DNA of 64,000 nucleotides from Ensifer sp. IC3342. Its GTDB lineage: Bacteria > Pseudomonadota > Alphaproteobacteria > Rhizobiales > Rhizobiaceae. How positions within the stretch are numbered: the stretch's first letter is position 1; the number at the start of each line of letters is the position of its first letter. Below the pieces are notes generated by a model, which worked only from the letters and a program-made list of their open reading frames with translations, was not told where the DNA came from and did not search any database. The stretch lies in contig NZ_JADYVE010000021.1 of NCBI RefSeq assembly GCF_020193655.1, forward strand, positions 1 through 64,000. Reading direction: 5' to 3'. A program made the translations under genes and the position numbers. Of the stretch, positions 43,404 through 52,216 are shown in pieces.

Positions 43404-43678
43404 GGCCGGACCTCCGCCAGTTTTGCGGCGGCGGCATCCTGGCAGAACCCGACCTCATGGCTTACCGTGTCCCGGGTCACCACCAACCAGCGGCGGCAAC
43501 CGGAGGTATGATGCCAGTATTCCCGATGCGTGCCCCTCGGATTGTCGCGCAGGTAAACGTAATCCGTCCACGCCTGGTGGCCGGCGTCGGCCGCTGGGCG
43601 GGATAGGACCGCACCCTTGATCGTGAACTCTTCCTTGGGCCGTGCGCCGCAATGAGGGCACGAAATAAGACTTGCCAC
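43400..43678 (-). CDS. mgdB: N-methylglutamate dehydrogenase subunit B (sarcosine-oxidase delta-like)
   Basis: A 92-residue zinc-binding subunit: ISCPHCGARPKEEFTIKGAV (CxxC), TDYVYLRDNPRGTHREYWHH and TSGCRRWLVVTRDTVSHEV, with the third cysteine and histidine as expected ligands of the delta subunit. It sits 28 bases after mgdA and overlaps mgdC by four bases. Confidence 0.9.
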   Translation of the reverse strand: MASLISCPHCGARPKEEFTIKGAVLSRPAADAGHQAWTDYVYLRDNPRGTHREYWHHTSGCRRWLVVTRDTVSHEVGFCQDAAAAKLAEVRP

Positions 43679-43706
43679 GCCTGTCTATCCTCTTTTGCGG
43701 GGTTGC

Positions 43707-44957
43707 TCAGTGAAGATTGGGCTGCGCCCCCATACCCTTTTCGTCGATTAGGAAGCCCCTCTCGAACCGGTCGAGCCGAAATGCTCTCGCGGTCTCCTGC
43801 GCCTGATCGCGGGCGATCAGATGGGCAAAGCAATAGCCGGAGGCGGGCGTCGCCTTGAAGCCGCCATAGCACCAGCCGGCATTCAGATAGAGATTGTCGA
43901 GATAGGTGTGGTCGATGATCGGCGAGCCGTCCATACTCATGTCCATGATGCCGCCCCATGAGCGTAGGAACCGCACGCGCGACAACGCCGGGATCATCGC
44001 CTTGCCGGCTTCCGCGACATGCTCGACCGTCGCGAGGTTGCCGCGCTGGGCGTAGGAATTATAGCCGTCGATGTCGCCGCCGAAGACGAGCCCGCCCTTA
44101 TCCGATTGCGACACGTAGAAGTGGCCGGCGCCGAAGGTGACGACGCAGTTGATGAAGGGTTTCAGGCCTTCCGAGACGAAGGCCTGCAGCACATGGCTTT
44201 CGATCGGCAGACGCAGATCCGCCATCGCCGCGACGTTCGAGGAATTGCCGGCCGCCGCAAGCGCCAGCTTGCCGCAGCCGATGAAACCCCTCGTCGTTTC
44301 GACGCCGGTAACGCGCCCGTTTTCGCGTCTTATCGCCGTGACCTCGCAGTTCTGAATGATGTCGACGCCGCGGCTGTCGGCGCCCCGCGCATAGCCCCAG
44401 GCGACGGCGTCGTGGCGCACCGTGCCGCCGCGCCGTTGCAGGAGGCCGCCCTGGATCGGAAAGCGGGCGTTGTCGAAATCCAGAAAAGGCAGCATCTCGC
44501 GCACGGCGGCGCGGTCGAGGAGCTCGGCGTCCACGCCGTGCAGACGCATCGCATTACCGCGGCGGGTATAGGCATCGCGCTGTGCATCGGAATGATAAAG
44601 ATTGAGCACGCCGCGCTGCGAGACCATCGCGTTGAAATTGAAATCCCGCTCCAGCCCCTCCCAGAGCTTCATGGAGAGCTCGTAAAACGGATTGTTTCCA
44701 GGGAGCAGATAGTTGGAGCGGATGATCGTCGTGTTGCGGCCGACATTGCCCGAGCCGACATAATTCTTCTCGAGCACCGCGACGTTGGCAATGCCGAATT
44801 CCCTGGCGAGGTAATAAGCTGTCGCCAGCCCGTGACCGCCGCCGCCGACGATCACCACATCGTAATGCGCCTTCGGCTGCGGGTCCCGCCAGGCGGCGCG
44901 CCAACCGCGGTTACCGGTAAGGCCGTTTAACAGAATAGAGAGAGCTGAGTAGCGCAT
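43707..44957 (-). CDS. mgdA: N-methylglutamate dehydrogenase subunit A (sarcosine-oxidase beta-like)
   Basis: A 416-residue flavoprotein subunit. It opens MRYSALSILLNGLTGNRGWR, typical of SoxB-like proteins, then the FAD site YDVVIVGGGGHGLATAYYLA and GSGNVGRNTTIIRSNYLL, and ends with the flavin-proximal RFLRSWGGIMDMSMDGSPII. It binds FAD and FMN and carries out the initial C-N oxidation. I chose ATG 44957 (AGGA upstream, family-typical start); the frame extends 65 codons upstream into the divergent regulator gene. First gene of mgdABCD. Confidence 0.9.
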   Translation of the reverse strand: MRYSALSILLNGLTGNRGWRAAWRDPQPKAHYDVVIVGGGGHGLATAYYLAREFGIANVAVLEKNYVGSGNVGRNTTIIRSNYLLPGNNPFYELSMKLWEGLERDFNFNAMVSQRGVLNLYHSDAQRDAYTRRGNAMRLHGVDAELLDRAAVREMLPFLDFDNARFPIQGGLLQRRGGTVRHDAVAWGYARGADSRGVDIIQNCEVTAIRRENGRVTGVETTRGFIGCGKLALAAAGNSSNVAAMADLRLPIESHVLQAFVSEGLKPFINCVVTFGAGHFYVSQSDKGGLVFGGDIDGYNSYAQRGNLATVEHVAEAGKAMIPALSRVRFLRSWGGIMDMSMDGSPIIDHTYLDNLYLNAGWCYGGFKATPASGYCFAHLIARDQAQETARAFRLDRFERGFLIDEKGMGAQPNLH

Positions 44958-45052
44958 CGCGGGAATCCTGAGCATCTGCCCTCTTGATAACGCGGCCGGA
45001 ATGGAATGAATTGCAGAAAAGAGACGAGTTCGTGCACAAATAGGCCATAAGG

Positions 45053-46006
45053 ATGAACGAGGCGAAAAATGTCCAGAAAATGGGCTTTGTCCTGATCCGC
45101 AATTTTGCGCTGATGTCCTATGCTTCCGCGATCGAGCCGTTGCGCGCGGCAAATCTGATCGCCGGCCGTAATCTCTATCAGGTGACGCCCTTGTCCTTCG
45201 CTGGCAGATCGGTCGTCAGTTCCTCCGGCATTGCGGTCGATTGCGACGACGCGGCCGCGAATGCGAAACATTTTCACACGGTCTTCGTTTGCGCCGGCGG
45301 TGGGCCGGCAGACTGGGAGGAAGCCGCACCCCTCTATCCAGCACTGCGCAGGCTCGCGCGCGAAGGGGTACGGATCGGTGGCATCTCCAGCGGCGCTTTC
45401 ATTCTGGCGGCGGCCGGTCTCCTCAGCAATCGTGATTTCACCATCCACTGGGAACATGCGCCGGTGTTGCGAGAGGCATTCCCGGATCTCAACCCTCGCC
45501 AGGCGCGCTATGTGCTCGACGGCGATCGTATCACCTGCGGCGGCGGCGTTGCGCCGCTCGACATGATGCATGCGCTGATCTCGGAACGGATGGGTTCGCA
45601 CTTCGCCCGCCGCGTCAGCGACTGGTATCTTCATACCGCCATCGCGGATCCGGCGGATCCGCAGAGGGCGTCGTCGGCGGAGCGCTTCGGAACCACGCAT
45701 CCTGCGCTTCTTGCGATACTCGAAAAGATGGAGGCAACGATCGAACAGCCGCTTGAGCGCGCCGCCATGGCGCGCTTTGCCGGTATCAGTCCGCGGCATC
45801 TGGACAGGCTTTTTGCGCAGCATCTCCGATCGGGGTTCCTTGAAACCTACCGGCAGACGCGGTTGCGCCACGCCAGGCGCCTGCTCGAACAGAGCCCCCT
45901 CTCGATCTCGGAGATCGCGTTTGCCACCGGTTTTTCCAGCTCGGCGCATTTCTCACGCGCGTTCAAGGCACTTTTCGATCGGACGCCGGGAGCGTGTCGC
46001 CGCTGA
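45053..46006 (+). CDS. glxA: GlxA-type AraC-family regulator with DJ-1/PfpI-like sensor
   Basis: A 317-residue transcription regulator. Residues 10-175 are an amidotransferase-like (DJ-1/PfpI) sensor domain without the usual catalytic cysteine context: GFVLIRNFALMSYASAIEPL, VGGISSG-type turn at GGISSGAFILAAAG. Residues 215-315 are the AraC DNA-binding domain: LERAAMARFAGISPRHLDRL and LSISEIAFATGFSSSAHFSR. It is divergent from mgdA with a 95-base shared promoter region, and upstream of mgsABC. The GlxA family is named from the Sinorhizobium locus of this layout, so it probably activates mgd and mgs in response to a methylated amine. Confidence 0.85.
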   Translation: MNEAKNVQKMGFVLIRNFALMSYASAIEPLRAANLIAGRNLYQVTPLSFAGRSVVSSSGIAVDCDDAAANAKHFHTVFVCAGGGPADWEEAAPLYPALRRLAREGVRIGGISSGAFILAAAGLLSNRDFTIHWEHAPVLREAFPDLNPRQARYVLDGDRITCGGGVAPLDMMHALISERMGSHFARRVSDWYLHTAIADPADPQRASSAERFGTTHPALLAILEKMEATIEQPLERAAMARFAGISPRHLDRLFAQHLRSGFLETYRQTRLRHARRLLEQSPLSISEIAFATGFSSSAHFSRAFKALFDRTPGACRR

Positions 46007-46073
46007 ATTTCTTGCGAGTTGAAGAAGTTTTCCTTTGAGGATAATTTGGCAGTTTTCGAGTGGTGAGAGTGAA

Positions 46074-46742
46074 ATGAACAAGAACGAGAAGCCAGGCGCC
46101 ACGCAGGGTCAGGTACTGTCGCAGGATCCCCACGCGGTGCGGGAGCCCAAGGAAAACAATCTTGAAATGGCGATCGGCCACGAGGTCCGCATCTATCGAA
46201 AGAAGCTGGGGCTCACCGTCACCGATCTTTCCGCCGCGACGGGAATGTCTGTCGGCATGCTGTCGAAGATCGAAAACGGCAATATCTCGCCGTCGCTGAC
46301 GACGTTGCAGGCGCTTTCGCGCGCGCTCAGCGTGCCGATCACCGCGTTCTTCCGTCGTTTCGAGGAGCCTCGGCGGGCAAGTTACGTCAAGGCAGGCGAG
46401 GGTATCAACATCGAGCGCCGCGGCACGCGGGCCGGTCACCAGTACAGCCTCCTCGGCCACATAGACAACAACACCAGCGGCGTCATCGTTGAGCCGTACC
46501 TGATCAAGCTGACTGCTGATTCCGATGTTTTCCCGACGTTCCAGCACGAGGGCATGGAGTTCCTCTACATACTGGAAGGAGAGGTGGTCTATCGCCACGC
46601 CGACAAACTCTACACCATGCAGCCGGGCGACAGCCTGTTCTTCGATGCCGACGCACCGCATGGGCCAGAGGTGCTCGTGCGGCTGCCAGCGCTTTACCTT
46701 TCGATCATCTCCTATCCGCAGCGCCGCGGCGCTGAGGACTGA
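46074..46742 (+). CDS. XRE-family regulator with cupin sensor
   Basis: A 223-residue two-domain regulator. The helix-turn-helix lies at residues 33-90 (GHEVRIYRKKLGLTVTDLSA, MSVGMLSKIENGNISPSLTT); the cupin domain at 125-215 (EGMEFLYILEGEVVYRHADK, PGDSLFFDADAPHGPEVLVR) retains the histidine/glutamate metal set only in part. Such XRE-cupin proteins commonly sense small amines or amino acids and regulate their catabolism. It follows glxA by 67 bases and precedes mgsA by 99. The near-palindrome ATGTTAGCAATTGCAACAT before mgsA is a plausible binding site. GAGAG precedes the ATG. Confidence 0.85.
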   Translation: MNKNEKPGATQGQVLSQDPHAVREPKENNLEMAIGHEVRIYRKKLGLTVTDLSAATGMSVGMLSKIENGNISPSLTTLQALSRALSVPITAFFRRFEEPRRASYVKAGEGINIERRGTRAGHQYSLLGHIDNNTSGVIVEPYLIKLTADSDVFPTFQHEGMEFLYILEGEVVYRHADKLYTMQPGDSLFFDADAPHGPEVLVRLPALYLSIISYPQRRGAED

Positions 46743-46801
46743 CGCAAAAAGTTGCCTAAAAAGAAAATTATATTCCTGCGGATTGATTTCGGTCACCCGT
46801 C

Positions 46802-46820
46802 ATGTTAGCAATTGCAACAT
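46802..46820. promoter_or_regulatory. Operator candidate before mgsA
   Basis: ATGTTAGCAATTGCAACAT is a near-perfect dyad centred on GCAATTGC. The 11-mer CAATTGCAACA inside it (46809-46819) recurs exactly at 57019-57029 before tmm, and an 8-of-11 match (GAATTGCAGAA) lies before mgdA. This suggests a shared site for one of the two local regulators. Confidence 0.5.
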
Positions 46821-46841
46821 CGACGAAATGGAGATGGGGCC

Positions 46842-47747
46842 ATGTGCGGCATTGTTGGACTGTTCTTGAAGGACCGTAGCCTTGAACCGCAGCTCGGCGC
46901 GCTGCTCTCGGACATGCTGGTCACGATGACGGACCGCGGCCCGGACTCTGCCGGCATTGCAATTTACGGTGCGCCGTCGCGCGGCAAGGCGAAGATCACG
47001 ATCCAGTCGGCGACGCCCGGCGCGGATTTCGCAAGACTTGAAGGTGCTCTCGCCGAGCTGGATCTTCGCGTCGGCCTCACGGTCAAGAGCACCCATGCCG
47101 TCCTCGAGGTGGAAGCCGACAAGGTGGACGAGACGAGGGCGGCGCTCGCCCGCCTGCGTCCCGGTGTCCGCATCATGGGTTCGGGCGACAGCATCGAGAT
47201 CTATAAGGAAACGGGCCTTCCGAAGGATGTGGTTGCACGCTTCGACGTGCGCTCCATGGCGGGTACTCATGGGATCGGCCACACGCGCATGGCCACGGAA
47301 TCGGCCGTGACGACGCTTGGCGCGCACCCGTTCTCCACTGGCGCCGACCAGTGCCTCGTCCACAACGGCTCGCTTTCGAACCACAACAATCTGCGCCGCG
47401 AACTGGTGCGCGAGGGCATGACCTTCGAAACGCAGAACGACACCGAGGTCGCAGCCGCCTATCTCAGCGCGAAACTGGCAAAGGGCGAGGATCTCGGCCA
47501 GGCCCTGACGAGCGCTCTCGATGACCTCGACGGATTCTTCACCTTCGTCGTCGGTACGAAATCCGGTTTCGGTGTCGTTCGCGACCCGATCGCCTGCAAG
47601 CCGGCCGTGATGGCGGAAACCGACCGGTATGTCGCCTTCGGTTCGGAATACCGTGCGCTCGTGAGCTTGCCCGGCATCGAGGACGCTCGCGTTTGGGAGC
47701 CCGAGCCCGCAACGGTCTATTTCTGGGATCACGAGAAAGCCGCCTGA
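46842..47747 (+). CDS. mgsA: N-methylglutamate synthase subunit A (glutamine amidotransferase-like)
   Basis: A 301-residue class II amidotransferase-fold protein (GlxB/MgsA). The N-terminal nucleophile is Cys2 (MCGIVGLFLKD); supporting residues are RGPDSAG (32-38), GIGHTRMATESAV (about 144) and HNGSLSNHNNLR (about 174). In the complex it should act on gamma-glutamylmethylamide, releasing methylamine for transfer onto 2-oxoglutarate by the B/C subunits. GGAGATGGGG before the ATG marks the start. First of mgsABC, 32 bases ahead of mgsB. Confidence 0.9.
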   Translation: MCGIVGLFLKDRSLEPQLGALLSDMLVTMTDRGPDSAGIAIYGAPSRGKAKITIQSATPGADFARLEGALAELDLRVGLTVKSTHAVLEVEADKVDETRAALARLRPGVRIMGSGDSIEIYKETGLPKDVVARFDVRSMAGTHGIGHTRMATESAVTTLGAHPFSTGADQCLVHNGSLSNHNNLRRELVREGMTFETQNDTEVAAAYLSAKLAKGEDLGQALTSALDDLDGFFTFVVGTKSGFGVVRDPIACKPAVMAETDRYVAFGSEYRALVSLPGIEDARVWEPEPATVYFWDHEKAA

Positions 47748-47779
47748 ACCGGCAATTCAGTACATCACAAGGATTGATC

Positions 47780-48466
47780 ATGCCCGTCATAGATCTTGCT
47801 GTTACGCCCCTGCGCGACCTCAACAGTGCCCTGCATGCGATCCCTCCGGGCCCGAACGATATCGCCTTCGAAGTCGTCAATCCGCGCGGCAGCCACGCCG
47901 TCGCGGTCGGCATCGACGCGCCCGTCGCGGTCGATGTGAAAGGTTCCGTCGGTTACTACTGCGCCGGCATGAACGATGGCGGATCGGTGACCGTCCACGG
48001 TTCGGCCGGTCCGGGCGTCGCCGAGAACATGATGTCCGGAAAGGTCGTCATTGAGGGTGATGCCAGCCAGTATGCCGGCGCCACGGGGCGCGGCGGGTTG
48101 CTCGTCATCAAGGGCAATGCAGCATCGCGCTGCGGCATCTCGATGAAGGGGATCGACATCGTCGTCCACGGCAATATCGGCCACATGTCGGCCTTCATGG
48201 GCCAATCCGGCCATCTCGTCGTGCTGGGTGACGCCGGCGACGCGCTTGGTGATTCCCTTTACGAGGCGAAACTTTTCGTCCGCGGCACAGTGAAGAGCCT
48301 CGGCTCCGACTGCATCGAGAAGGAGATGCGGCCGGAACACCTTTCGAAACTTGCCGAGCTTCTGGAGAAGGCGGGCGTCAAGGGCGTCAGGCCGGAGGAA
48401 TTCAAACGCTACGGCTCGGCGCGCAAACTCTACAATTTCAACATCGACAACGCTGACGCGTACTGA
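47780..48466 (+). CDS. mgsB: N-methylglutamate synthase subunit B (glutamate synthase alpha-domain-like)
   Basis: A 228-residue right-handed beta-helix subunit (GlxC/MgsB) matching the GXGXG domain of glutamate synthase: GSVTVHGSAGPGVAENMMSG, KVVIEGDASQYAGATGRGG and GHLVVLGDAGDALGDSLYEA show the repeated glycine-rich turns. It has no catalytic residues and forms the ammonia or methylamine tunnel and scaffold. AAGGA lies nine bases before the ATG. mgsC begins 15 bases after its stop. Confidence 0.9.
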   Translation: MPVIDLAVTPLRDLNSALHAIPPGPNDIAFEVVNPRGSHAVAVGIDAPVAVDVKGSVGYYCAGMNDGGSVTVHGSAGPGVAENMMSGKVVIEGDASQYAGATGRGGLLVIKGNAASRCGISMKGIDIVVHGNIGHMSAFMGQSGHLVVLGDAGDALGDSLYEAKLFVRGTVKSLGSDCIEKEMRPEHLSKLAELLEKAGVKGVRPEEFKRYGSARKLYNFNIDNADAY

Positions 48467-48481
48467 GCGGGGAGCCAGACC

Positions 48482-49810
48482 ATGAGCTACCACAATCCTT
48501 ATACCCCGCCGCGCAAATCGGCGACCTTCGACGACTATACGCTGGCCGAAATCCGCCGCGCCGCTGCCACCGGTATCTACGATATCCGCGGCGCGGGCAC
48601 CAAGCGCAAGGTGCCGCATTTCGACGACCTGCTTTTTCTCGGCGCTTCGATCTCGCGCTACCCGCTGGAAGGCTATCGCGAGAAATGCGACACGACGGTG
48701 ACGCTCGGCACGCGCTTCGCCAAGAAGCCGATCACGCTGAAAACGCCGATCACCATTGCCGGCATGAGCTTCGGCGCGCTCTCCGGCCCCGCCAAGGAAG
48801 CGCTCGGACGGGGTGCGACGATCGCCGGCACGTCGACCACCACTGGCGACGGCGGCATGACGGACGAGGAGCGCGGCCATTCCCAGACGCTCGTCTATCA
48901 ATACCTGCCGTCGCGCTACGGCATGAACCCGAAGGATTTGCGCCGCGCGGATGCGATCGAGGTCGTTGTCGGGCAGGGAGCAAAGCCCGGTGGCGGCGGC
49001 ATGCTGCTCGGCCAGAAGATTTCCGACCGCGTCGCCGAGATGCGTACGCTGCCGAAGGGCATCGATCAGCGTTCCGCCTGCCGTCATCCCGATTGGACGG
49101 GGCCGGACGATCTCGAGATCAAGATCCTCGAACTGCGCGAGATCACCGACTGGGAGAAGCCGATCTACGTCAAGGTTGGGGGCGCGCGGCCCTATTACGA
49201 CACGGCGCTTGCGGTAAAGGCAGGCGCTGACGTGGTCGTGCTCGACGGCATGCAGGGCGGAACGGCGGCGACACAGGACGTCTTCATCGAGAATGTCGGC
49301 ATGCCGACGCTCGCCTGTATCAGGCCTGCCGTCCAGGCGCTGCAGGACCTCGGCATGCACCGCAAGGTCCAGCTCATCATCTCGGGCGGCATTCGCTCCG
49401 GCGCCGATGTCGCCAAGGCGCTTGCGCTCGGAGCCGATGCGGTCGCCATCGGCACGGCGGCTCTGGTTGCGCTTGGCGACAACGACCCGCGATGGGAGGA
49501 CGAATACCGCAAACTCGGCACCACTGCCGGCGCCTACGATGACTGGCACGAGGGCAAGGACCCAGCCGGCATCACCACCCAGGACCCGGAACTGATGAAA
49601 CGGCTCGACCCGATCGCCGCCGGCCGCAGGCTTGCCAACTACCTGAAGGTTATGACGCTGGAAGCCCAGACGATCGCGCGCGCCTGCGGCAAGAACCATC
49701 TGCACAACCTGGAGCCCGAAGATCTCTGCGCGCTGACGATCGAAGCGTCAGCGATGGCGCAGGTGCCGCTCGCCGGCACAAGCTGGATCCCCGGCAAGGG
49801 AGGGTTCTGA
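48482..49810 (+). CDS. mgsC: N-methylglutamate synthase subunit C (FMN/Fe-S glutamate synthase domain)
   Basis: A 442-residue catalytic subunit (GlxD/MgsC) corresponding to the FMN-binding domain of glutamate synthase. FMN-barrel elements are TIAGMSFGALSGPAKEALG, YVKVGGARPYYDTALAVKA, GADVVVLDGMQGGTAATQD and ISGGIRSGADVAKALALGAD. Cysteines near ACRHPDW and ACGKNHLHNL are candidate iron-sulfur ligands. It reduces the imine of 2-oxoglutarate and methylamine to N-methylglutamate. GGGGAG precedes the ATG. Confidence 0.9.
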   Translation: MSYHNPYTPPRKSATFDDYTLAEIRRAAATGIYDIRGAGTKRKVPHFDDLLFLGASISRYPLEGYREKCDTTVTLGTRFAKKPITLKTPITIAGMSFGALSGPAKEALGRGATIAGTSTTTGDGGMTDEERGHSQTLVYQYLPSRYGMNPKDLRRADAIEVVVGQGAKPGGGGMLLGQKISDRVAEMRTLPKGIDQRSACRHPDWTGPDDLEIKILELREITDWEKPIYVKVGGARPYYDTALAVKAGADVVVLDGMQGGTAATQDVFIENVGMPTLACIRPAVQALQDLGMHRKVQLIISGGIRSGADVAKALALGADAVAIGTAALVALGDNDPRWEDEYRKLGTTAGAYDDWHEGKDPAGITTQDPELMKRLDPIAAGRRLANYLKVMTLEAQTIARACGKNHLHNLEPEDLCALTIEASAMAQVPLAGTSWIPGKGGF

Positions 49811-49897
49811 GCAAAAAATCATCCGGCCGGTGTTCGCAGCTCCCAGCCGGACACCGGCTGATCCGTCAAAGTGTCGATAATCCAAAAGGGGAAAGCA

Positions 49898-51205
49898 ATG
49901 ACACTGGATCTCTCGAGCTACGCCAAGGAGCGCGGCATCAAATATTTCATGATCAGCTACACCGACATCTTCGGCGGCCAGCGCGCCAAGCTGGTTCCGG
50001 CAGAGGCGATCGCCGACATGCAGAAGGACGGCGCGGGCTTCGCGGGATTTGCGACCTGGCTGGACCTGACGCCAGCTCATCCCGATCTGTTCGCGATACC
50101 CGATGCCTCCTCGGTGATCCAACTCCCCTGGAAGAAGGAGGTCGCCTGGGTCGCGGCCGATTGCGTCATGGAAGACGCGCCGGTCGAGCAGGCACCCCGC
50201 GTGGTGCTGAAAAGACTTATTGGAGAGGCGAAGCGGGAGGGGCTGCGCGTCAAGACCGGCGTCGAAGCCGAGTTTTTCCTGATCTCGGCCGAGGGATCGA
50301 AGATCTCCGACGAATACGACACGGCCGAAAAGCCGTGCTATGACCAGCAGGCGATCATGCGCCGCTACGACGTCATTGCCGAGATCTGCGACTACATGCT
50401 CGAACTCGGCTGGAGGCCCTATCAGAACGATCATGAGGATGCGAACGGCCAGTTCGAGATGAACTGGGAATTCGACGACGCACTGAAGACCGCCGACAAG
50501 CACTCCTTTTTCAAGTTCATGGTTAAGTCCGTCGCCGAGAAACACGGGCTTCGCGCCACATTCATGCCGAAGCCCTTCAAGGGGCTCACCGGCAACGGTT
50601 GCCACTGCCATATCTCGGTGTGGGACCTCGACGGCGAGGTCAACGCCTTTGCCGATAGGAGCGCCGAGTTCGGGCTTTCGCAGCAGGGCCGCATGTTCCT
50701 GGGCGGTATCATGAAGCATGCGAGCGCGCTCGCCGCCATCACCAACCCGACGGTGAATTCCTACAAGCGCATCAACGCGCCGCGCACCATTTCCGGTGCG
50801 ACCTGGGCACCGAATTCGGTCACCTGGACCGGTAACAACCGCACTCATATGGTGCGCGTGCCCGGCCCCGGCCGTTTCGAACTGCGCTTGCCGGACGGCG
50901 CCGTCAATCCGTATCTGCTGCAGGCGATCATCATAGCGGCCGGCCTCTCAGGTATCCGCTCGGAGGCCGATCCCGGACCGCATTACGATATCGACATGTA
51001 CAAGGACGGCCACACCGTCACCGACGCGCCGAAACTGCCGCTCAACCTGCTCGACGCGCTTCGCGAATACCAGAAAGATGAAGTGCTGCAGGAAGCGCTC
51101 GGGCGCGAGTTCTCCGCCGCCTATCTCAAGCTGAAGCATGGCGAGTGGAACAGCTACTGCTCGCAGTTCAGCAGGTGGGAGCACGACACGACGCTTGACG
51201 TCTGA
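49898..51205 (+). CDS. gmaS: Gamma-glutamylmethylamide synthetase (GlnT/GS-III-like)
   Basis: A 435-residue glutamine-synthetase-fold enzyme that ligates methylamine to glutamate with ATP. Motifs: metal site VKTGVEAEFFLIS, ATP region KPFKGLTGNGCHCHISVWD (the usual GS HxHxS) and RVPGPGRFELRLPDG for glutamate. The length fits GmaS and GlnT (GSIII-like), not GSI. In Sinorhizobium the homologue is glnT, next to glxBCD. The company of mgsABC and the dmm genes decides for gmaS. GGGGAAA six bases before the ATG sets the start. Confidence 0.9.
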   Translation: MTLDLSSYAKERGIKYFMISYTDIFGGQRAKLVPAEAIADMQKDGAGFAGFATWLDLTPAHPDLFAIPDASSVIQLPWKKEVAWVAADCVMEDAPVEQAPRVVLKRLIGEAKREGLRVKTGVEAEFFLISAEGSKISDEYDTAEKPCYDQQAIMRRYDVIAEICDYMLELGWRPYQNDHEDANGQFEMNWEFDDALKTADKHSFFKFMVKSVAEKHGLRATFMPKPFKGLTGNGCHCHISVWDLDGEVNAFADRSAEFGLSQQGRMFLGGIMKHASALAAITNPTVNSYKRINAPRTISGATWAPNSVTWTGNNRTHMVRVPGPGRFELRLPDGAVNPYLLQAIIIAAGLSGIRSEADPGPHYDIDMYKDGHTVTDAPKLPLNLLDALREYQKDEVLQEALGREFSAAYLKLKHGEWNSYCSQFSRWEHDTTLDV

Positions 51206-51328
51206 GGTCGGCAGAGCGTCGAGGTCGAAGACCGGGCGCCCACCGGCGTGTGAGCGTCCGCTTTCCGGCAAACGGGTGTCCTTTCATTGCGTGCAAACGG
51301 GCGCCGCATGGCAACGGGGTATTCCATC

Positions 51329-52213
51329 GTGAAAAACATCGTTCTGACAGTAGCTTGTAAATCCACACGAGGCATCGTCGCGGCCATTTCCGGCTACCTG
51401 GCGAAAGCAGGTTGCAACATTGTCGACTCCTCGCAATTCGACGATCTGGATACCGGCAAATTCTTCATGAGGATCAGTTTCATCTCGGAGGAGGGGACAT
51501 CCGGAGCGGAAATTGCCAAGGGCTTCGCCGCCGTCGCCGCTCCGTTCGGCATGGACTTCGAGTTTCACGACAGCGACGAGCGCATGAAGGTGCTGCTGAT
51601 GGTGTCGCGTTTCGGCCATTGCCTCAACGACCTGCTCTACCGCTGGAAGATCGGCGCGCTGCCGATCGACATCGTCGGCGTCGTCTCCAACCACTTCGAC
51701 TACCAGAAGGTCGTCGTCAACCACGACATCCCCTTCCACTGCATCAAGGTGACGAAGGAGAACAAGCCGAAGGCCGAAGCCCAGCTGATGGAACTCGTCG
51801 AGCAGACCGGCGCGGAGCTGATCGTGCTCGCCCGCTATATGCAGGTGTTGTCGGATGCGCTCTGCAAGAAGATGTCGGGGAAGATCATCAACATCCATCA
51901 CTCGTTCCTGCCGAGCTTCAAGGGCGCCAACCCCTACAAGCAGGCCTATGAGCGCGGCGTGAAGCTGATCGGCGCGACGGCGCATTACGTCACCGCCGAT
52001 CTCGACGAGGGTCCGATCATCGAGCAGGACATCGCCCGCATCACCCATGCGCAGTCGGCCGAGGACTATGTCTCGATCGGCCGCGACGTCGAAAGCCAGG
52101 TGCTGGCGCGGGCGATCCACGCCCACATTCATCACCGCTGCTTCATCAACGGCAACCGCGTCGTCGTCTTCCCGCCGAGCCCGGGGAGTTATGCGTCGGA
52201 GCGGATGGGCTAG
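51329..52213 (+). CDS. purU: Formyltetrahydrofolate deformylase
   Basis: PurU hydrolyses 10-formyl-THF to THF and formate, so folate is recycled during C1 oxidation. An N-terminal ACT domain (about 1-80: IVLTVACKSTRGIVAAISGY) precedes a formyltransferase fold: VVSNHFDYQKVVVNHDIPFH, IHHSFLPSFKGANPYKQAYE and VTADLDEGPIIEQDI, the last with the catalytic aspartate. Start GTG at 51329 gives 294 residues, the usual length; an ATG at 51308 would add seven residues without a better ribosome site. folD follows after three bases. Confidence 0.9.
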   Translation: MKNIVLTVACKSTRGIVAAISGYLAKAGCNIVDSSQFDDLDTGKFFMRISFISEEGTSGAEIAKGFAAVAAPFGMDFEFHDSDERMKVLLMVSRFGHCLNDLLYRWKIGALPIDIVGVVSNHFDYQKVVVNHDIPFHCIKVTKENKPKAEAQLMELVEQTGAELIVLARYMQVLSDALCKKMSGKIINIHHSFLPSFKGANPYKQAYERGVKLIGATAHYVTADLDEGPIIEQDIARITHAQSAEDYVSIGRDVESQVLARAIHAHIHHRCFINGNRVVVFPPSPGSYASERMG

Positions 52214-52216
52214 GCG

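Noticed and set aside
39914..44957. Naming the four-gene operon soxBDAG (sarcosine oxidase)
   Set aside because: The subunits cannot be told apart from sequence alone, but gmaS, mgsABC and the demethylases nearby make N-methylglutamate the more likely substrate.
47765..49705. 646-residue minus-strand frame opposite mgsB and mgsC
   Set aside because: Antisense of highly conserved genes; no ribosome site or family resemblance.
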